64,000 nt of DNA from Streptomyces sp. CB02923 (GCF_001905005.1 NZ_LWKZ01000024.1:243427-307426), one strand, 5' to 3'. Positions 44,956-53,793 are shown, counted from the stretch's first letter. Program-made: numbers and translations. Notes: generated by a model from the letters alone, not told the origin.

Positions 44956-45431
44956 GAGCCGGTTCACCCCCGTATCCGGACTCCCGTCGTTCAGTTGGAC
45001 AGATACCCAGTCGCGACCGACCCTTCGGCTCCAACAGTCACAGGAAATCCACACGACCGGTTTTCCCGGCCTCCGGAACAGTCACCGCCCGCGTCCGCAC
45101 CGGCGCCGATCGTTCCGCCTAACATGTTCCTTATTCCATCAACATTACCTCGGCCGGGCCCTCCGACCAGGCCGCCCCGGAAAGTATTTCAGGAGTCCAC
45201 CATTCCCCTCCCGGCCCCCCTTCGCGACCTCTCCCAAAACCCTCACCGAAAGTAACAAAACCCATCGGAAAACAGCCCCGATTCCACACCACCAGAATTC
45301 ACCACCCCCACTCCACCCCACCCACCCCACAAGCCCCAGCCCACATCCCGACCTCCGGGCAGGGAGCACGCCCGGGGGGCGCACGCCGACCCTCGCAACC
45401 GCCCCTGGCGCAGCGCGCGGGCCAACGACAA
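44956..45431. promoter_or_regulatory. Non-coding gap between LAL regulator and tRNA
   Basis: Nearly 480 bases with no credible gene. The part near 45110-45165 is AT-richer (CCTAACATGTTCCTTATTCC, with AACATGTT palindromic) and is a candidate leftward promoter for the LAL gene. A C-rich stretch follows at 45285-45345. The half-site TTGGAC at 44995-45000 lacks a partner. Confidence 0.4.
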
Positions 45432-45462
45432 AACCCCACGGTCCGTGAGAGACCGTGGGGTT
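45432..45462 (-). terminator. Terminator of the tRNA-Leu gene
   Basis: A perfect 12-bp stem (45432-45443 with 45451-45462) and 7-base loop lie 8 bases past the tRNA 3' end. In the leftward direction TTTGTCG follows, so it resembles an intrinsic terminator with a short U-run. Confidence 0.85.
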
Positions 45463-45470
45463 GTGATGTG

Positions 45471-45555
45471 TGTCCGAGGGGGGACTTGAACCCCCACGCC
45501 CGATAAAGGGCACTAGCACCTCAAGCTAGCGCGTCTGCCATTCCGCCACCCGGAC
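45471..45555 (-). tRNA. tRNA-Leu (anticodon GAG)
   Basis: 85 bases. The acceptor stem is GTCCGGG with CTCGGAC (one G-U pair) and discriminator A. The anticodon arm is GCTAGC-TTGAGGT-GCTAG(T), giving anticodon GAG for CUC/CUU. There is a long class II variable arm (GTGCCCTTTATCGGGCGT) and the T arm GGGGGTTCAAGTCCCCC. CCA is not encoded. Confidence 0.95.
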
Positions 45556-45743
45556 CAGGTGTGGTCTTCGCGGGGTGTTCCCCGCGGCGACATGGACAAC
45601 AATACCAAGGTTTCGGAGTGGGTTTCACCGGCGTGTCCCCTGCGGGCATAAGTGCAGGTTATGCCACCGGCCGGGCGCCCTCCCGGTGGCTTGAACGGCA
45701 CCCTCGGCCCTGGACATCGGCGGCCCGGTGCGGGATAAGACTC

Positions 45744-45767
45744 CATACAGTATTCGTCGACTGTATG
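45744..45767. promoter_or_regulatory. Inverted repeat operator ahead of the oxalate operon
   Basis: CATACAGT (45744-45751) and ACTGTATG (45760-45767) form a perfect 8-bp inverted repeat with an 8-base spacer, about 80 bases before the first gene of the operon. The shape suits a dimeric GntR- or IclR-type regulator, but none is encoded next to it. The rest of the 291-base gap (45556-45846) shows no gene. Confidence 0.6.
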
Positions 45768-45846
45768 CGATCTACGACGGCAGCCCGGGTCCGGCCGCAC
45801 CGCGTCGCCCCCGGAAGCGCAAGCCATCGAAGGGAAGCGATGCCCC

Positions 45847-47574
45847 GTGCCCGACGGCGCCCCGAACCACCAGGCTCCTCAGACCCCCCAGACCTCCCCA
45901 GCCCCCCAGGACCTCATCTCCGGCGGTCACCTGGTCGCCAAAGCCCTCAAAGCGGAGGGCGTGGACGTCGTCTACACGCTCTGCGGCGGTCACATCATCG
46001 ACATCTACGACGGCTGCGCCGACGAGGGCATCGACGTGGTGGACGTACGGCACGAGCAGGTCGCCGCGCACGCGGCGGACGCCCATGCCCGGATCACCGG
46101 CAGGCCCGGCTGTGCCGTGGTCACCGCGGGCCCCGGTACGACGGACGCCGTGACGGGTGTGGCCAATGCCCTGCGCGCCGAGTCGCCGATGCTGCTGATC
46201 GGCGGCCAGGGTGCCCGCAGCCAGCACAAGATGGGGTCGCTCCAGGACCTCCCGCACGTCGAGCTGATGACGCCGGTCACCAAGTTCGCGGCGACCGTCC
46301 CGGACACCGCGCGGGCGGCGGACATGGTCTCGATGGCGTTCCGCGAGTGCTTCCACGGTGCTCCGGGGCCCGCGTTCCTGGAGATACCCCGGGACGTGCT
46401 GGACGGGAAGGTGCCGCGCGACGCGGCGCGCCTGCCCCGGGCGGGGCACTACCGCGCCTCCACCCGGTCGACGGGTGACCCGGACGCCGTCGAGAAGCTG
46501 GCCGACCTGCTCGTACGGTCCGAGAGGCCGGCGGTCCTGCTCGGCAGCCAGGTGTGGACCACGCGCGGCACGGACGCGGCGGCCGGCTTCGTACGGGCCC
46601 TGAACGTGCCCGCGTACATGAACGGCGCGGGCCGCGGCACGCTGCCGCCCGGCGACCCGCACCACTTCCAGCTCTCCCGCCGCCACGCCTTCGCGCACGC
46701 CGACCTGATCGTGATCGTCGGCACCCCGTTCGACTTCCGGATGGGCTACGGCCGGCGCCTCTCCCCCACCGCGACCGTCGTCCAGATCGACCTGGACTAC
46801 CGCACCGTCGGCCGGAACCGGGACGTCGACCTGGGCATCGTGGGCGACGCCGGACTGGTCCTGGCCGCCGCCGCGCAGGCCGCTTCCGGCCGCCTGGAGA
46901 CGGGCACCGGCCGGCGCAAGGAGTGGATCGAGGAGCTGCGGACCGCCGAGGAGGCCGCGGTGGCCGAGCGGCTGCCGCTGCTCCGCTCGGACGCCGCGCC
47001 GATCCACCCGTACCGCCTGGTCAGCGAGATCAACGACTTCCTGGCCGAGGACTCGCTCTTCATCGGGGACGGCGGCGACATCGTCACCTTCTCCGGGCAG
47101 GTGGTGCAGCCGAAGGCGCCGGGCCACTGGATGGACCCGGGGCCGCTGGGGACGCTCGGCGTCGGCGTGCCGTTCGTGATGGCCGCGAAGAAGGCACGGC
47201 CGGACAAGGAGGTGGTGGCGCTCTTCGGGGACGGGGCGTTCTCGCTGACGGGGTGGGACTTCGAGACGCTGGTGCGCTTCGGCCTGCCGTTCGTGGGGAT
47301 CGTCGGCAACAACTCCTCGATGAACCAGATCCGTTACGGCCAGCGCGCCAAGTACGGCGCGGCGCGCGAGCGGCTCGGCAACACGCTGGGCGACGTGCCG
47401 TACGACGCGTTCGCGCGGATGCTCGGCGGCCACGGCGAGGAGGTCCGCGACCCCGCGCAGCTCCGGCCGGCGCTGGAGCGCGCCCGGGAGTCCGGCAAGC
47501 CGTCGCTGATCAACGTCTGGGTCGATCCGGACGTGTACGCCCCCGGGACCGTCAACCAGACCATGTACAAGTGA
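45847..47574 (+). CDS. oxc: ThDP-dependent enzyme, probable oxalyl-CoA decarboxylase
   Basis: 575 residues with the three-domain layout of the acetolactate synthase / oxalyl-CoA decarboxylase / 2-hydroxyacyl-CoA lyase family. The N-terminal pyrimidine-binding domain has the activating Glu in RHEQVAAHAAD near 61; a central Rossmann domain follows; the C-terminal ThDP domain has GDGAFSLTG and, 26 residues on, NNSSMN. By sequence alone it could be any member. The gene directly behind it is a clear formyl-CoA transferase, and an OFA transporter closes the operon, so conversion of oxalyl-CoA to formyl-CoA and CO2 is the likely role. The start is GTG 45847, with AAGGGAAG about 13 bases upstream. 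The next gene begins 10 bases after the stop. Confidence 0.8.
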   Translation: MPDGAPNHQAPQTPQTSPAPQDLISGGHLVAKALKAEGVDVVYTLCGGHIIDIYDGCADEGIDVVDVRHEQVAAHAADAHARITGRPGCAVVTAGPGTTDAVTGVANALRAESPMLLIGGQGARSQHKMGSLQDLPHVELMTPVTKFAATVPDTARAADMVSMAFRECFHGAPGPAFLEIPRDVLDGKVPRDAARLPRAGHYRASTRSTGDPDAVEKLADLLVRSERPAVLLGSQVWTTRGTDAAAGFVRALNVPAYMNGAGRGTLPPGDPHHFQLSRRHAFAHADLIVIVGTPFDFRMGYGRRLSPTATVVQIDLDYRTVGRNRDVDLGIVGDAGLVLAAAAQAASGRLETGTGRRKEWIEELRTAEEAAVAERLPLLRSDAAPIHPYRLVSEINDFLAEDSLFIGDGGDIVTFSGQVVQPKAPGHWMDPGPLGTLGVGVPFVMAAKKARPDKEVVALFGDGAFSLTGWDFETLVRFGLPFVGIVGNNSSMNQIRYGQRAKYGAARERLGNTLGDVPYDAFARMLGGHGEEVRDPAQLRPALERARESGKPSLINVWVDPDVYAPGTVNQTMYK

Positions 47575-47584
47575 GGAGCCGCTG

Positions 47585-48841
47585 ATGAGCACCGTTCACG
47601 AGACCGGTCCCGGCGCCAAGGCACTCAGCGGCGTACGGGTCCTGGACATGACGCATGTGCAGTCGGGTCCGTCCGCCACCCAGCTGCTCGCCTGGCTCGG
47701 CGCGGACGTCGTCAAGCTGGAGGCGGTCACCGGCGACGTCACCCGCGGCCAGCTGCGCGACATCCCGGATGTGGATTCCCTCTATTTCACGATGCTCAAC
47801 TGCAACAAGCGCAGCATCACCCTGAACACGAAGACCGCCCGCGGCAAGGAGCTGCTGACCGAACTGATCCGCCGCTCGGACGTGCTGGTGGAGAACTTCG
47901 GGCCCGGCGCCGTGGACCGGATGGGCTTTCCCTGGGAGCGCGTCCAGGAGATCAACCCGCGGATCGTGTACGCCTCGATCAAGGGTTTCGGCGAGGGCCC
48001 GTACACCCGGTTCAAGGCGTACGAGGTCGTCGCGCAGGCCATGGGCGGGTCGATGTCGACCACCGGGTTCGCGGACGGCCCGCCGCTGGCGACCGGGGCG
48101 CAGATCGGCGACTCGGGGACCGGCGTGCACTGCGTGGCCGGCATCCTCGCCGCGCTCTACCAGCGCGAGCGCACCGGCCGCGGGCAGCGGGTCCAGGTCG
48201 CGATGCAGCACGCGGTGCTCAACCTGTGCCGGGTCAAACTCCGGGACCAGCAGCGCCTGGAGCACGGCCCGCTGCCGGAGTACCCGAACGACGACTTCGG
48301 GGACGAGGTGCCGCGCAGCGGCAACGCGAGCGGCGGCGGGCAGCCCGGCTGGGCGGTCAGGTGCGCGCCCGGCGGCCCCAACGACTATGTGTACGTCATC
48401 GTGCAGCCGGCCGGCTGGGAGCCGCTCACCCGGCTCATCGGCCGCCCCGAGCTGGCCCGCGATCCCGAGTGGGCGACACCGGCCGCCCGGCTCCCCAAGC
48501 TGGCGAAGGTCTTCCAGCTCATCGAGGAGTGGAGCGGCACGCTGCCCAAGTGGGCGGTGCTGGAGCGGCTGACCGCGCACGACATTCCCTGCGGCCCGGT
48601 CCTGTCCACCAAGGAGATCGTGCACGACGCGTCGCTGGCCGCCGACGGAATGATCGTCCGGGTCCGGCATCCGCGGCGCGGCACGTTCACCACCGTCGGA
48701 TCGCCGCTGAAGCTGTCCGACTCCCCCGTGGACATCGACCGCTCACCGCTGCTCGGTGAGCACAACGACGAGGTGTACGGCGACGAGCTGGGGCTCGGCG
48801 CCGACGAACTGCGGCTGCTCAAGGCGAACGGAGTCATCTGA
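47585..48841 (+). CDS. frc: Formyl-CoA:oxalate CoA-transferase (class III CoA-transferase)
   Basis: 418 residues, close to the length of known Frc (428). It opens LSGVRVLDMTHVQSGPSATQLLAWLGADVVKLE, seen here as VRVLDMTHVQSGPSATQLL plus GADVVKLE. It carries the catalytic Asp block GDSGTGVHCVAGILAAL near 175 and the glycine loop SGGGQPG near 245, which is typical of true Frc enzymes. It swaps CoA from formyl-CoA to oxalate. The ribosome site GAGGAG overlaps the stop of the upstream gene. The TGA shares one base with the next ATG (TGATG), so all four genes of the unit are tightly coupled. Confidence 0.9.
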   Translation: MSTVHETGPGAKALSGVRVLDMTHVQSGPSATQLLAWLGADVVKLEAVTGDVTRGQLRDIPDVDSLYFTMLNCNKRSITLNTKTARGKELLTELIRRSDVLVENFGPGAVDRMGFPWERVQEINPRIVYASIKGFGEGPYTRFKAYEVVAQAMGGSMSTTGFADGPPLATGAQIGDSGTGVHCVAGILAALYQRERTGRGQRVQVAMQHAVLNLCRVKLRDQQRLEHGPLPEYPNDDFGDEVPRSGNASGGGQPGWAVRCAPGGPNDYVYVIVQPAGWEPLTRLIGRPELARDPEWATPAARLPKLAKVFQLIEEWSGTLPKWAVLERLTAHDIPCGPVLSTKEIVHDASLAADGMIVRVRHPRRGTFTTVGSPLKLSDSPVDIDRSPLLGEHNDEVYGDELGLGADELRLLKANGVI

Positions 48842-50973
48842 TGGCGGACCGACAGGCGGATGCGGCGGCGGTGCTACGGGCTGCCCGCGCGGCGGGGCGT
48901 ACGACGCTGACGGCTCCCGAGGGCAGGCTGCTCGCGGACGCGTACGGCATTCCCACTCCGGCCGAAGGGCTGGCGGAGACGGCCGACGCGGCGGTGGCGC
49001 TCGCCGCCCGGATCGGCGGGCCGGTCGCACTGAAGATCGTCTCGCCGGACATCCCGCACAAGACGGATGCGGGCGGCGTACAGGTGGGGCTGTCCTCCGC
49101 CGCGGAGGTGCGGAGCGCGTTCGCGGCGATCGTGCGGAACGCCGTCGCGTACGCCCCCGAGGCCCGTGTCGAGGGCGTACTCGTACAGGAAATGGTGCCG
49201 GAGGGCGGCCTGGAGGTACTGGTCGGCGCGGTCACCGACCCGGCCTTCGGGAAGGTCGTCGCCTTCGGGCTCGGCGGGGTGCTGGTGGAGGTGCTCAAGG
49301 ACGTCACCTTCCGCCTCGCCCCCGCGTCGGCCGCGGACGCGGAGTCCATGCTGGACGGCATCCGCGCGGCCGAGGTGCTGCGCGGCGTGCGCGGCGGGCC
49401 CGCTGTGGACCGCGCGGCGCTCGCCGACCTGATCGTACGGGTGTCCCGGCTGGCGGCCGACTTCCCCGGCATCGCGGAAGTCGACCTGAACCCGGTGTTC
49501 GCCTCACCGGACGGGGTGCTGGCCGCCGACGTGCGCATCGTGCTCGGCGACGAGTCGACCCCGGAGCGCCGCCGGTACTCCGAAGAGGAGGTCCTCGCCT
49601 CGATGGAGCGGCTGATGCGGCCTCGCTCGGTGGTCGTCATCGGCGCGTCCGGGCAGCCGGGGAAGATCGGGCACTCGGTGCTGCGCAACCTGCTCGACGG
49701 CGGCTTCGGCGGCGCGGTCCACCCGGTGAATCCGAAGGGCGGCGACATCCTCGGCCGTACGGCGTACCGGTCCGTCGCGGACGTACCGGACGGAGCCGAC
49801 GTGGCGGTCTTCGCCGTTCCGGCGCCGCTGGTGCCCGCGGCCCTGGAGGAAGTGGGACGCAAGGGCATCCCGAACGCCGTACTGATCCCCTCCGGATTCG
49901 CCGAGACCGGCGAACACGCCCTCCAGGAACGGCTCGTGGCCATCGCCGAGAAGTACGGGACCCGGCTGCTCGGCCCGAACATCTACGGCTACTACGCGCC
50001 CTGGCACCGCCTGTGCGCCACGTTCTGCACCCCGTACGACGTCACCGGCCCGGTCGCGCTGACCTCGCAGTCCGGTGGCATCGGCATGGCCGTCCTCGGC
50101 TTCGCGCGCGCCACCGGGACGGGCGTCTCGGCGATCGTCGGGCTGGGCAACAAGGCGGACGTCGACGAGAGCGACCTCCTCACGTACTTCGCCCGGGACC
50201 CGCACACCCGGAGCATCGCGATGCACCTGGAGGACCTGAAGGACGGCCGCGCGTTCGTGGCGGCCGCGCGGGAGACCGTGCGCGAGAAGCCCGTCGTGGT
50301 GCTGAAGGCGGGCAGGACCGGCGCGGGCGCCAGGGCCGCCGGGTCGCACACGGGTGCGCTGGCCGGTGACGACGCGGTCTACGACGACATCCTGCGGCAG
50401 GCCGGGGTCATCCGGGCGCCGGGGCTCGACGAGATGCTGGAGTACGCGCGTTCCCTGCCGGTGCTGCCCACGCCGAAGGGCGAGAACGTCGTCATCATCA
50501 CGGGAGCGGGCGGCTCCGGCGTCCTCCTCTCGGACGCGGCCGTCGATCACGGGCTGCGTCTGATGGACCTCCCGGACGACCTGGAGGCCGCCTTCCAGCG
50601 GTTCATCCCGCCCTTCGGGGCGTCCGGCAACCCCGTGGACATCACCGGCGGCGAACCGCCCGCCACCTACGAGGCCACCATCCGGCTCGCCCTGCGCGAC
50701 CCGCGCGTCCACGCCCTGGTCCTCGGCTACTGGCACACCCTCGTCACGCCGCCGATGGTGTTCGCGGAACTGACGGCGCGGGTGGTGGCCGAGTTCCGCT
50801 CGGCGGGCGTCGAGAAGCCGGTGGTGGCGTCGCTGGCCGGGGACACCGAGGTGGCGGAGGCGAGTGCGTACCTCTTCGGGCGGGGCGTGGTGGCGTACCC
50901 GTACACGACCGAGAAGCCGGTGGCGGCACTGGGCGCGAAGTACCGGTGGGCGCGGGCCGCCGGCCTGCTGTGA
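48841..50973 (+). CDS. ADP-forming acyl-CoA ligase (ACD superfamily, beta-alpha fusion)
   Basis: 710 residues. An ATP-grasp domain comes first (about 20-230; GGPVALKIVSPDIPHKTDAGGVQ, VQEMVPEGG, GLGGVLVEVLKDVTFRL, AEVDLNPV). A CoA-binding Rossmann domain (PRSVVVIGASGQPGKIG near 265) and ligase domains follow (LTSQSGGIG, and AGSHTGALAGDD with the phospho-His). This is the nucleoside-diphosphate-forming acyl-CoA synthetase superfamily in reversed subunit order. Within an oxalate operon it could recover ATP from formyl-CoA, or charge oxalate or formate with CoA; the substrate cannot be told from the sequence. It begins at the last base of the frc stop codon. Confidence 0.85.
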   Translation: MADRQADAAAVLRAARAAGRTTLTAPEGRLLADAYGIPTPAEGLAETADAAVALAARIGGPVALKIVSPDIPHKTDAGGVQVGLSSAAEVRSAFAAIVRNAVAYAPEARVEGVLVQEMVPEGGLEVLVGAVTDPAFGKVVAFGLGGVLVEVLKDVTFRLAPASAADAESMLDGIRAAEVLRGVRGGPAVDRAALADLIVRVSRLAADFPGIAEVDLNPVFASPDGVLAADVRIVLGDESTPERRRYSEEEVLASMERLMRPRSVVVIGASGQPGKIGHSVLRNLLDGGFGGAVHPVNPKGGDILGRTAYRSVADVPDGADVAVFAVPAPLVPAALEEVGRKGIPNAVLIPSGFAETGEHALQERLVAIAEKYGTRLLGPNIYGYYAPWHRLCATFCTPYDVTGPVALTSQSGGIGMAVLGFARATGTGVSAIVGLGNKADVDESDLLTYFARDPHTRSIAMHLEDLKDGRAFVAAARETVREKPVVVLKAGRTGAGARAAGSHTGALAGDDAVYDDILRQAGVIRAPGLDEMLEYARSLPVLPTPKGENVVIITGAGGSGVLLSDAAVDHGLRLMDLPDDLEAAFQRFIPPFGASGNPVDITGGEPPATYEATIRLALRDPRVHALVLGYWHTLVTPPMVFAELTARVVAEFRSAGVEKPVVASLAGDTEVAEASAYLFGRGVVAYPYTTEKPVAALGAKYRWARAAGLL

Positions 50974-51021
50974 TCCGGGCGGCGTGATGACGGGAGACGT
51001 GATGTTGGGAGGCGGTGCGAG

Positions 51022-52389
51022 GTGACGGCTCAGGGCGTCGAGCGCGCGGGCGGCACCACGGTCACCGAGGTCCGCGACGTGCACGGGCGGGTCTACCGCC
51101 TGGGCGAGACGGACCGGCAGGTGCTCGGCCATCCACGGTGGACCATGGTCCTGCTGCCCTGGGCGGCGATGCTCGGCATCAGCATCTTCGAGTACGCCTT
51201 CGGGGCCGCCGAGTCCACCCTCTCCGCGGCACACCACTGGACACACACCGATACCTTCTGGGTGCTGAGCGTCTGGATCTTCTTCCAGGCGGCGGTGGCC
51301 TTCCCCGCGGGCAGACTGCGGGAGAAGGGCCTGTTCAGCAGCCGGGCCGCGATGCTCTGCGGGTCCGTACTGTCCCTGGCGGGCTTTCTGAGCCTGAGCC
51401 ACGCCCCGGACATCTTGTGGGCAGTCGCCGGCTTCGGCGTGCTGGGCGGCACCGGCGCCGGGCTGGTCTACGCGACCTGCATCAACACGGTCGGCAAGTG
51501 GTATCCGGAACGGCGCGGGGGCAAGACGGGTTTCGTCAACGGCGGTTTCGCGTACGGCGCCGTGCCCTTCATCTTCCTGTTCTCCTACGGCTTCGACGCC
51601 GACGACTACCAGGCCGTCCTCGACCTGGTCGGCCTGTACGTCCTGCTGCTGACCGGCGTGGCGGGCCTGTTCTTCAAGGACCCGCCGAAGAACTGGTGGC
51701 CCGCGCACATCGACCCGCTGGCCGCGCCACGCGACGCCCGCGCCTCCGCGGCACTGCGCAGGAACCCGCCCGCGGCGGCCCAGTTCACGCCGCGCGAGGC
51801 CGTCCGTACAGGCATGCTGCCCCTGATGTGGGTCTGCCTCCTGTGCACCGCCGGAGTCTCCATCTTCGGCATCTCCTTCCAGGTGCCGTACGCCAAGGAC
51901 GCCGGATTCGGACCGCTGGTGGCGGCGTCCTCCATGGGCATCATGTCGGTGGTCAACGGCACGGGCCGGGGCGTGGTCGGCTGGCTCTCGGACCGGCTGG
52001 GCCGGCGGGTGACGCTGACGTATGTGTGCCTGGTCCTCGGACTGGCCCAGTTCGGCGTCCTGTGGGCGGGGGAAAGCGCCAACCAGCCCCTGTTCCTCGT
52101 CTTCGCCTTCCTGTCCGGCTTCGGCGGCGGCGCGTTCTTCCCGCTCTTCGCGGCCCTCGTCCCGGACTACTTCGGCGAGAACAACAACGCGTCGAACTAC
52201 GGCCTGGTCTACAGCTCCAAACTGATCTCCGGCCTCCTGGGCGGCGGCCTCGGCGCGGCCGTGGTGGTCGCGTGGGGCTACGAGGGCGCGTACGCGGTGG
52301 CGGGGTGCGTGGGCCTGCTGGCGGCGGGCCTGTCACTGCTGCTGCGGCGGCCGACGGGGAAGGGAGTGGGGGTGAGGGCGGGGCGCTGA
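51022..52389 (+). CDS. oxlT: OFA-family MFS transporter, probable oxalate/formate antiporter
   Basis: 455 residues with about 12 membrane segments. Marks of the oxalate/formate antiporter family are the early MVLLPWAAMLGISIFEYAF segment, GTGAGLVYATCINTVGKWYP and the FKDPPKNWWP loop near 215. Exchange of oxalate for formate across the membrane would suit the three enzymes ahead of it. The start is GTG 51022 with GGGAGG upstream; the gap to the previous stop is 48 bases. The exact substrate is inferred from the neighbours. Confidence 0.82.
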   Translation: MTAQGVERAGGTTVTEVRDVHGRVYRLGETDRQVLGHPRWTMVLLPWAAMLGISIFEYAFGAAESTLSAAHHWTHTDTFWVLSVWIFFQAAVAFPAGRLREKGLFSSRAAMLCGSVLSLAGFLSLSHAPDILWAVAGFGVLGGTGAGLVYATCINTVGKWYPERRGGKTGFVNGGFAYGAVPFIFLFSYGFDADDYQAVLDLVGLYVLLLTGVAGLFFKDPPKNWWPAHIDPLAAPRDARASAALRRNPPAAAQFTPREAVRTGMLPLMWVCLLCTAGVSIFGISFQVPYAKDAGFGPLVAASSMGIMSVVNGTGRGVVGWLSDRLGRRVTLTYVCLVLGLAQFGVLWAGESANQPLFLVFAFLSGFGGGAFFPLFAALVPDYFGENNNASNYGLVYSSKLISGLLGGGLGAAVVVAWGYEGAYAVAGCVGLLAAGLSLLLRRPTGKGVGVRAGR

Positions 52390-52490
52390 CGGTCGCCGGG
52401 CCCGGCCTGCGGACTGACAGCGGCCGGGCCCGGCCGCGCGCCCTGGCGGGCCCGGGGCAGCAGCAGTTCCAGGCCCGGCCGCTGTGCCCA

Positions 52491-52509
52491 CTTTGCGGTT
52501 TCCGCAAAG
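52491..52509. promoter_or_regulatory. Inverted repeat CTTTGCGG-TTT-CCGCAAAG
   Basis: A perfect 8-bp inverted repeat with a 3-base spacer, 55 bases before the start of the flavin oxidoreductase gene. The bases around it are less GC-rich than average. It looks like an operator over a promoter; no regulator gene is adjacent. Confidence 0.55.
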
Positions 52510-52563
52510 AACTTTGTCAGCGCGGCGGGGGCGGGGGCAGGTTGGGGGCCGGAGGTGGTCACG

Positions 52564-53793
52564 ATGACCCGAGAACCCGTCCCCGACGGCACCGGCCGGT
52601 ACGACGTAGTGATCGTCGGCGGCGGCCCGGCAGGCTTGAGCGCGGCACTGATGCTGGGGCGTGCCCGGCGGTCGGTGCTGGTGGTCGACGCCGGTGAGCC
52701 CCGTAACGCACCGGCCGCGCACCTGCACGGCTTCCTCTCCCGCGACGGCGCGCCACCCGGCGACCTGCTGGAGGCGGGTCGCCGGGAAGCGGCCGGCTAC
52801 GGCGTCGAGGTCCTCGCCGGCCGGGTGCGGTCGGCGGGGCGGGACGGCGAGCGGTTCGCGGTTACTGTCGATTCGGGCGGGGTGGACGGCTTCGGTCGTA
52901 CGGTCGGCTTCGGTTGTACGGCTGACTCCGGTCGGACCGCCGGTTCCGGTCACGTCGCCGACTCCGGTCGGACCGCCGGTTCCGGTCACGTCGCCGACTC
53001 CGGTCGGACCGCCGGTTCCGGCCGCACCGCCGACTCCGGTCGTACGGCCGTCTCCGATCGCGTCGCCGACTCTGGTCGCACCGTACGGGCGCGGCGGCTG
53101 CTGGTGACCACCGGGATCACCGATGAACTGCCCGACATCCCCGGACTCGGCCCCCGGTGGGGGCGGGACATCCTGCACTGCCCGTACTGCCACGGCTGGA
53201 AGGTCCACGACCAGCCGATCGGCGTCCTGGCCACCGGCCCGATGGCCGTGCACCAGGCGCTCCTGTTCCGCCAGTGGACCGACCGGCTCACCCTGCTGCT
53301 GCACACCGGCCCCCGCCCCACCGCGGAGGAGTCCGAGCAACTGGCCGCACGCGACATCACCGTCGTACCCGGCGAGGTGACCGGTCTGGAGACCGCCGAG
53401 GACTGCCTCACCGGCGTCCGCCTGCGTACCGGCGAGCTGATCCCGCTGCGAGCACTGGCCGTGGCACCCCGCGCCGTCCCGCGCGCCGCGCTCCTGGACT
53501 CCCTCGGACTGGTCCCCACCGCGCACCCGAACGGCCTCGGCTCATACATCGCCGCAGGTCCGACGGGGCTCACCCCGGTACCGGGCGTGTGGGTCGCGGG
53601 CAACCTCGCCGACCTCGCCGCCAACGTCCTCGCATCCGCCGCCTCCGGCTCGGCCGCCGCCGGAGCGATCAACGCGGACCTCGTCGCCGAGGACACGTCC
53701 CGCGCGGTACGGGCCCGCCGGGCCCCCTTCTCGGCCGCCATGGAAGCCCGCGTCTGCGAACTGGTCGCAGGCAACCGGCGCCACGGCCTGTAA
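52564..53793 (+). CDS. FAD/NAD(P)-dependent oxidoreductase, thioredoxin reductase-like, with a repeat insertion
   Basis: About 409 residues. FAD-binding GGGPAGLSAALMLGRA is near 15, the second dinucleotide domain includes LATGPMAVHQA, and a CPYCHGW redox-type motif is near 205. The C-terminal FAD motif GVWVAGNLAD is followed by a helix rich in Ala. Proteins of this type usually have about 300-340 residues. The excess is largely a stretch of about 65 residues (109-173) made of hexapeptides such as DSGRTA and GSGHVA, placed where the FAD domain passes to the NAD domain. The role is unknown; relatives oxidise small molecules or act beside redox regulators. ATG 52564 has GGAGG at 8 bases; GTG 52555 overlaps that ribosome site and is less likely. 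Confidence 0.85.
   Translation: MTREPVPDGTGRYDVVIVGGGPAGLSAALMLGRARRSVLVVDAGEPRNAPAAHLHGFLSRDGAPPGDLLEAGRREAAGYGVEVLAGRVRSAGRDGERFAVTVDSGGVDGFGRTVGFGCTADSGRTAGSGHVADSGRTAGSGHVADSGRTAGSGRTADSGRTAVSDRVADSGRTVRARRLLVTTGITDELPDIPGLGPRWGRDILHCPYCHGWKVHDQPIGVLATGPMAVHQALLFRQWTDRLTLLLHTGPRPTAEESEQLAARDITVVPGEVTGLETAEDCLTGVRLRTGELIPLRALAVAPRAVPRAALLDSLGLVPTAHPNGLGSYIAAGPTGLTPVPGVWVAGNLADLAANVLASAASGSAAAGAINADLVAEDTSRAVRARRAPFSAAMEARVCELVAGNRRHGL
52888..53085 (+). repeat. 36-bp (2 x 18) tandem repeat inside the oxidoreductase gene
   Basis: Units begin at 52888, 52924, 52960, 52996, 53032 and 53068 (the last partial). The second and third are identical. Each 36-base unit encodes two related hexapeptides, DSGRTA and GSGHVA in the consensus. 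The outer units have drifted, as expected of a repeat that grows and shrinks in its middle. Confidence 0.92.

Noticed and set aside
42013..45000. Further StrR-type sites at 42013 (GTCCAA) and 44995 (TTGGAC), and at 39617.
   Set aside because: Each is a half-site only; no partner lies 17 bases away.
45471..45555. Use of tRNA-Leu as an attachment site of an integrated element.
   Set aside because: No second copy of the tRNA end and no integrase gene are visible in the window.
45772..51708. Long minus-strand frames opposite the oxalate operon.
   Set aside because: No recognisable domains; the plus strand carries complete conserved enzymes with ribosome sites and coupled starts.
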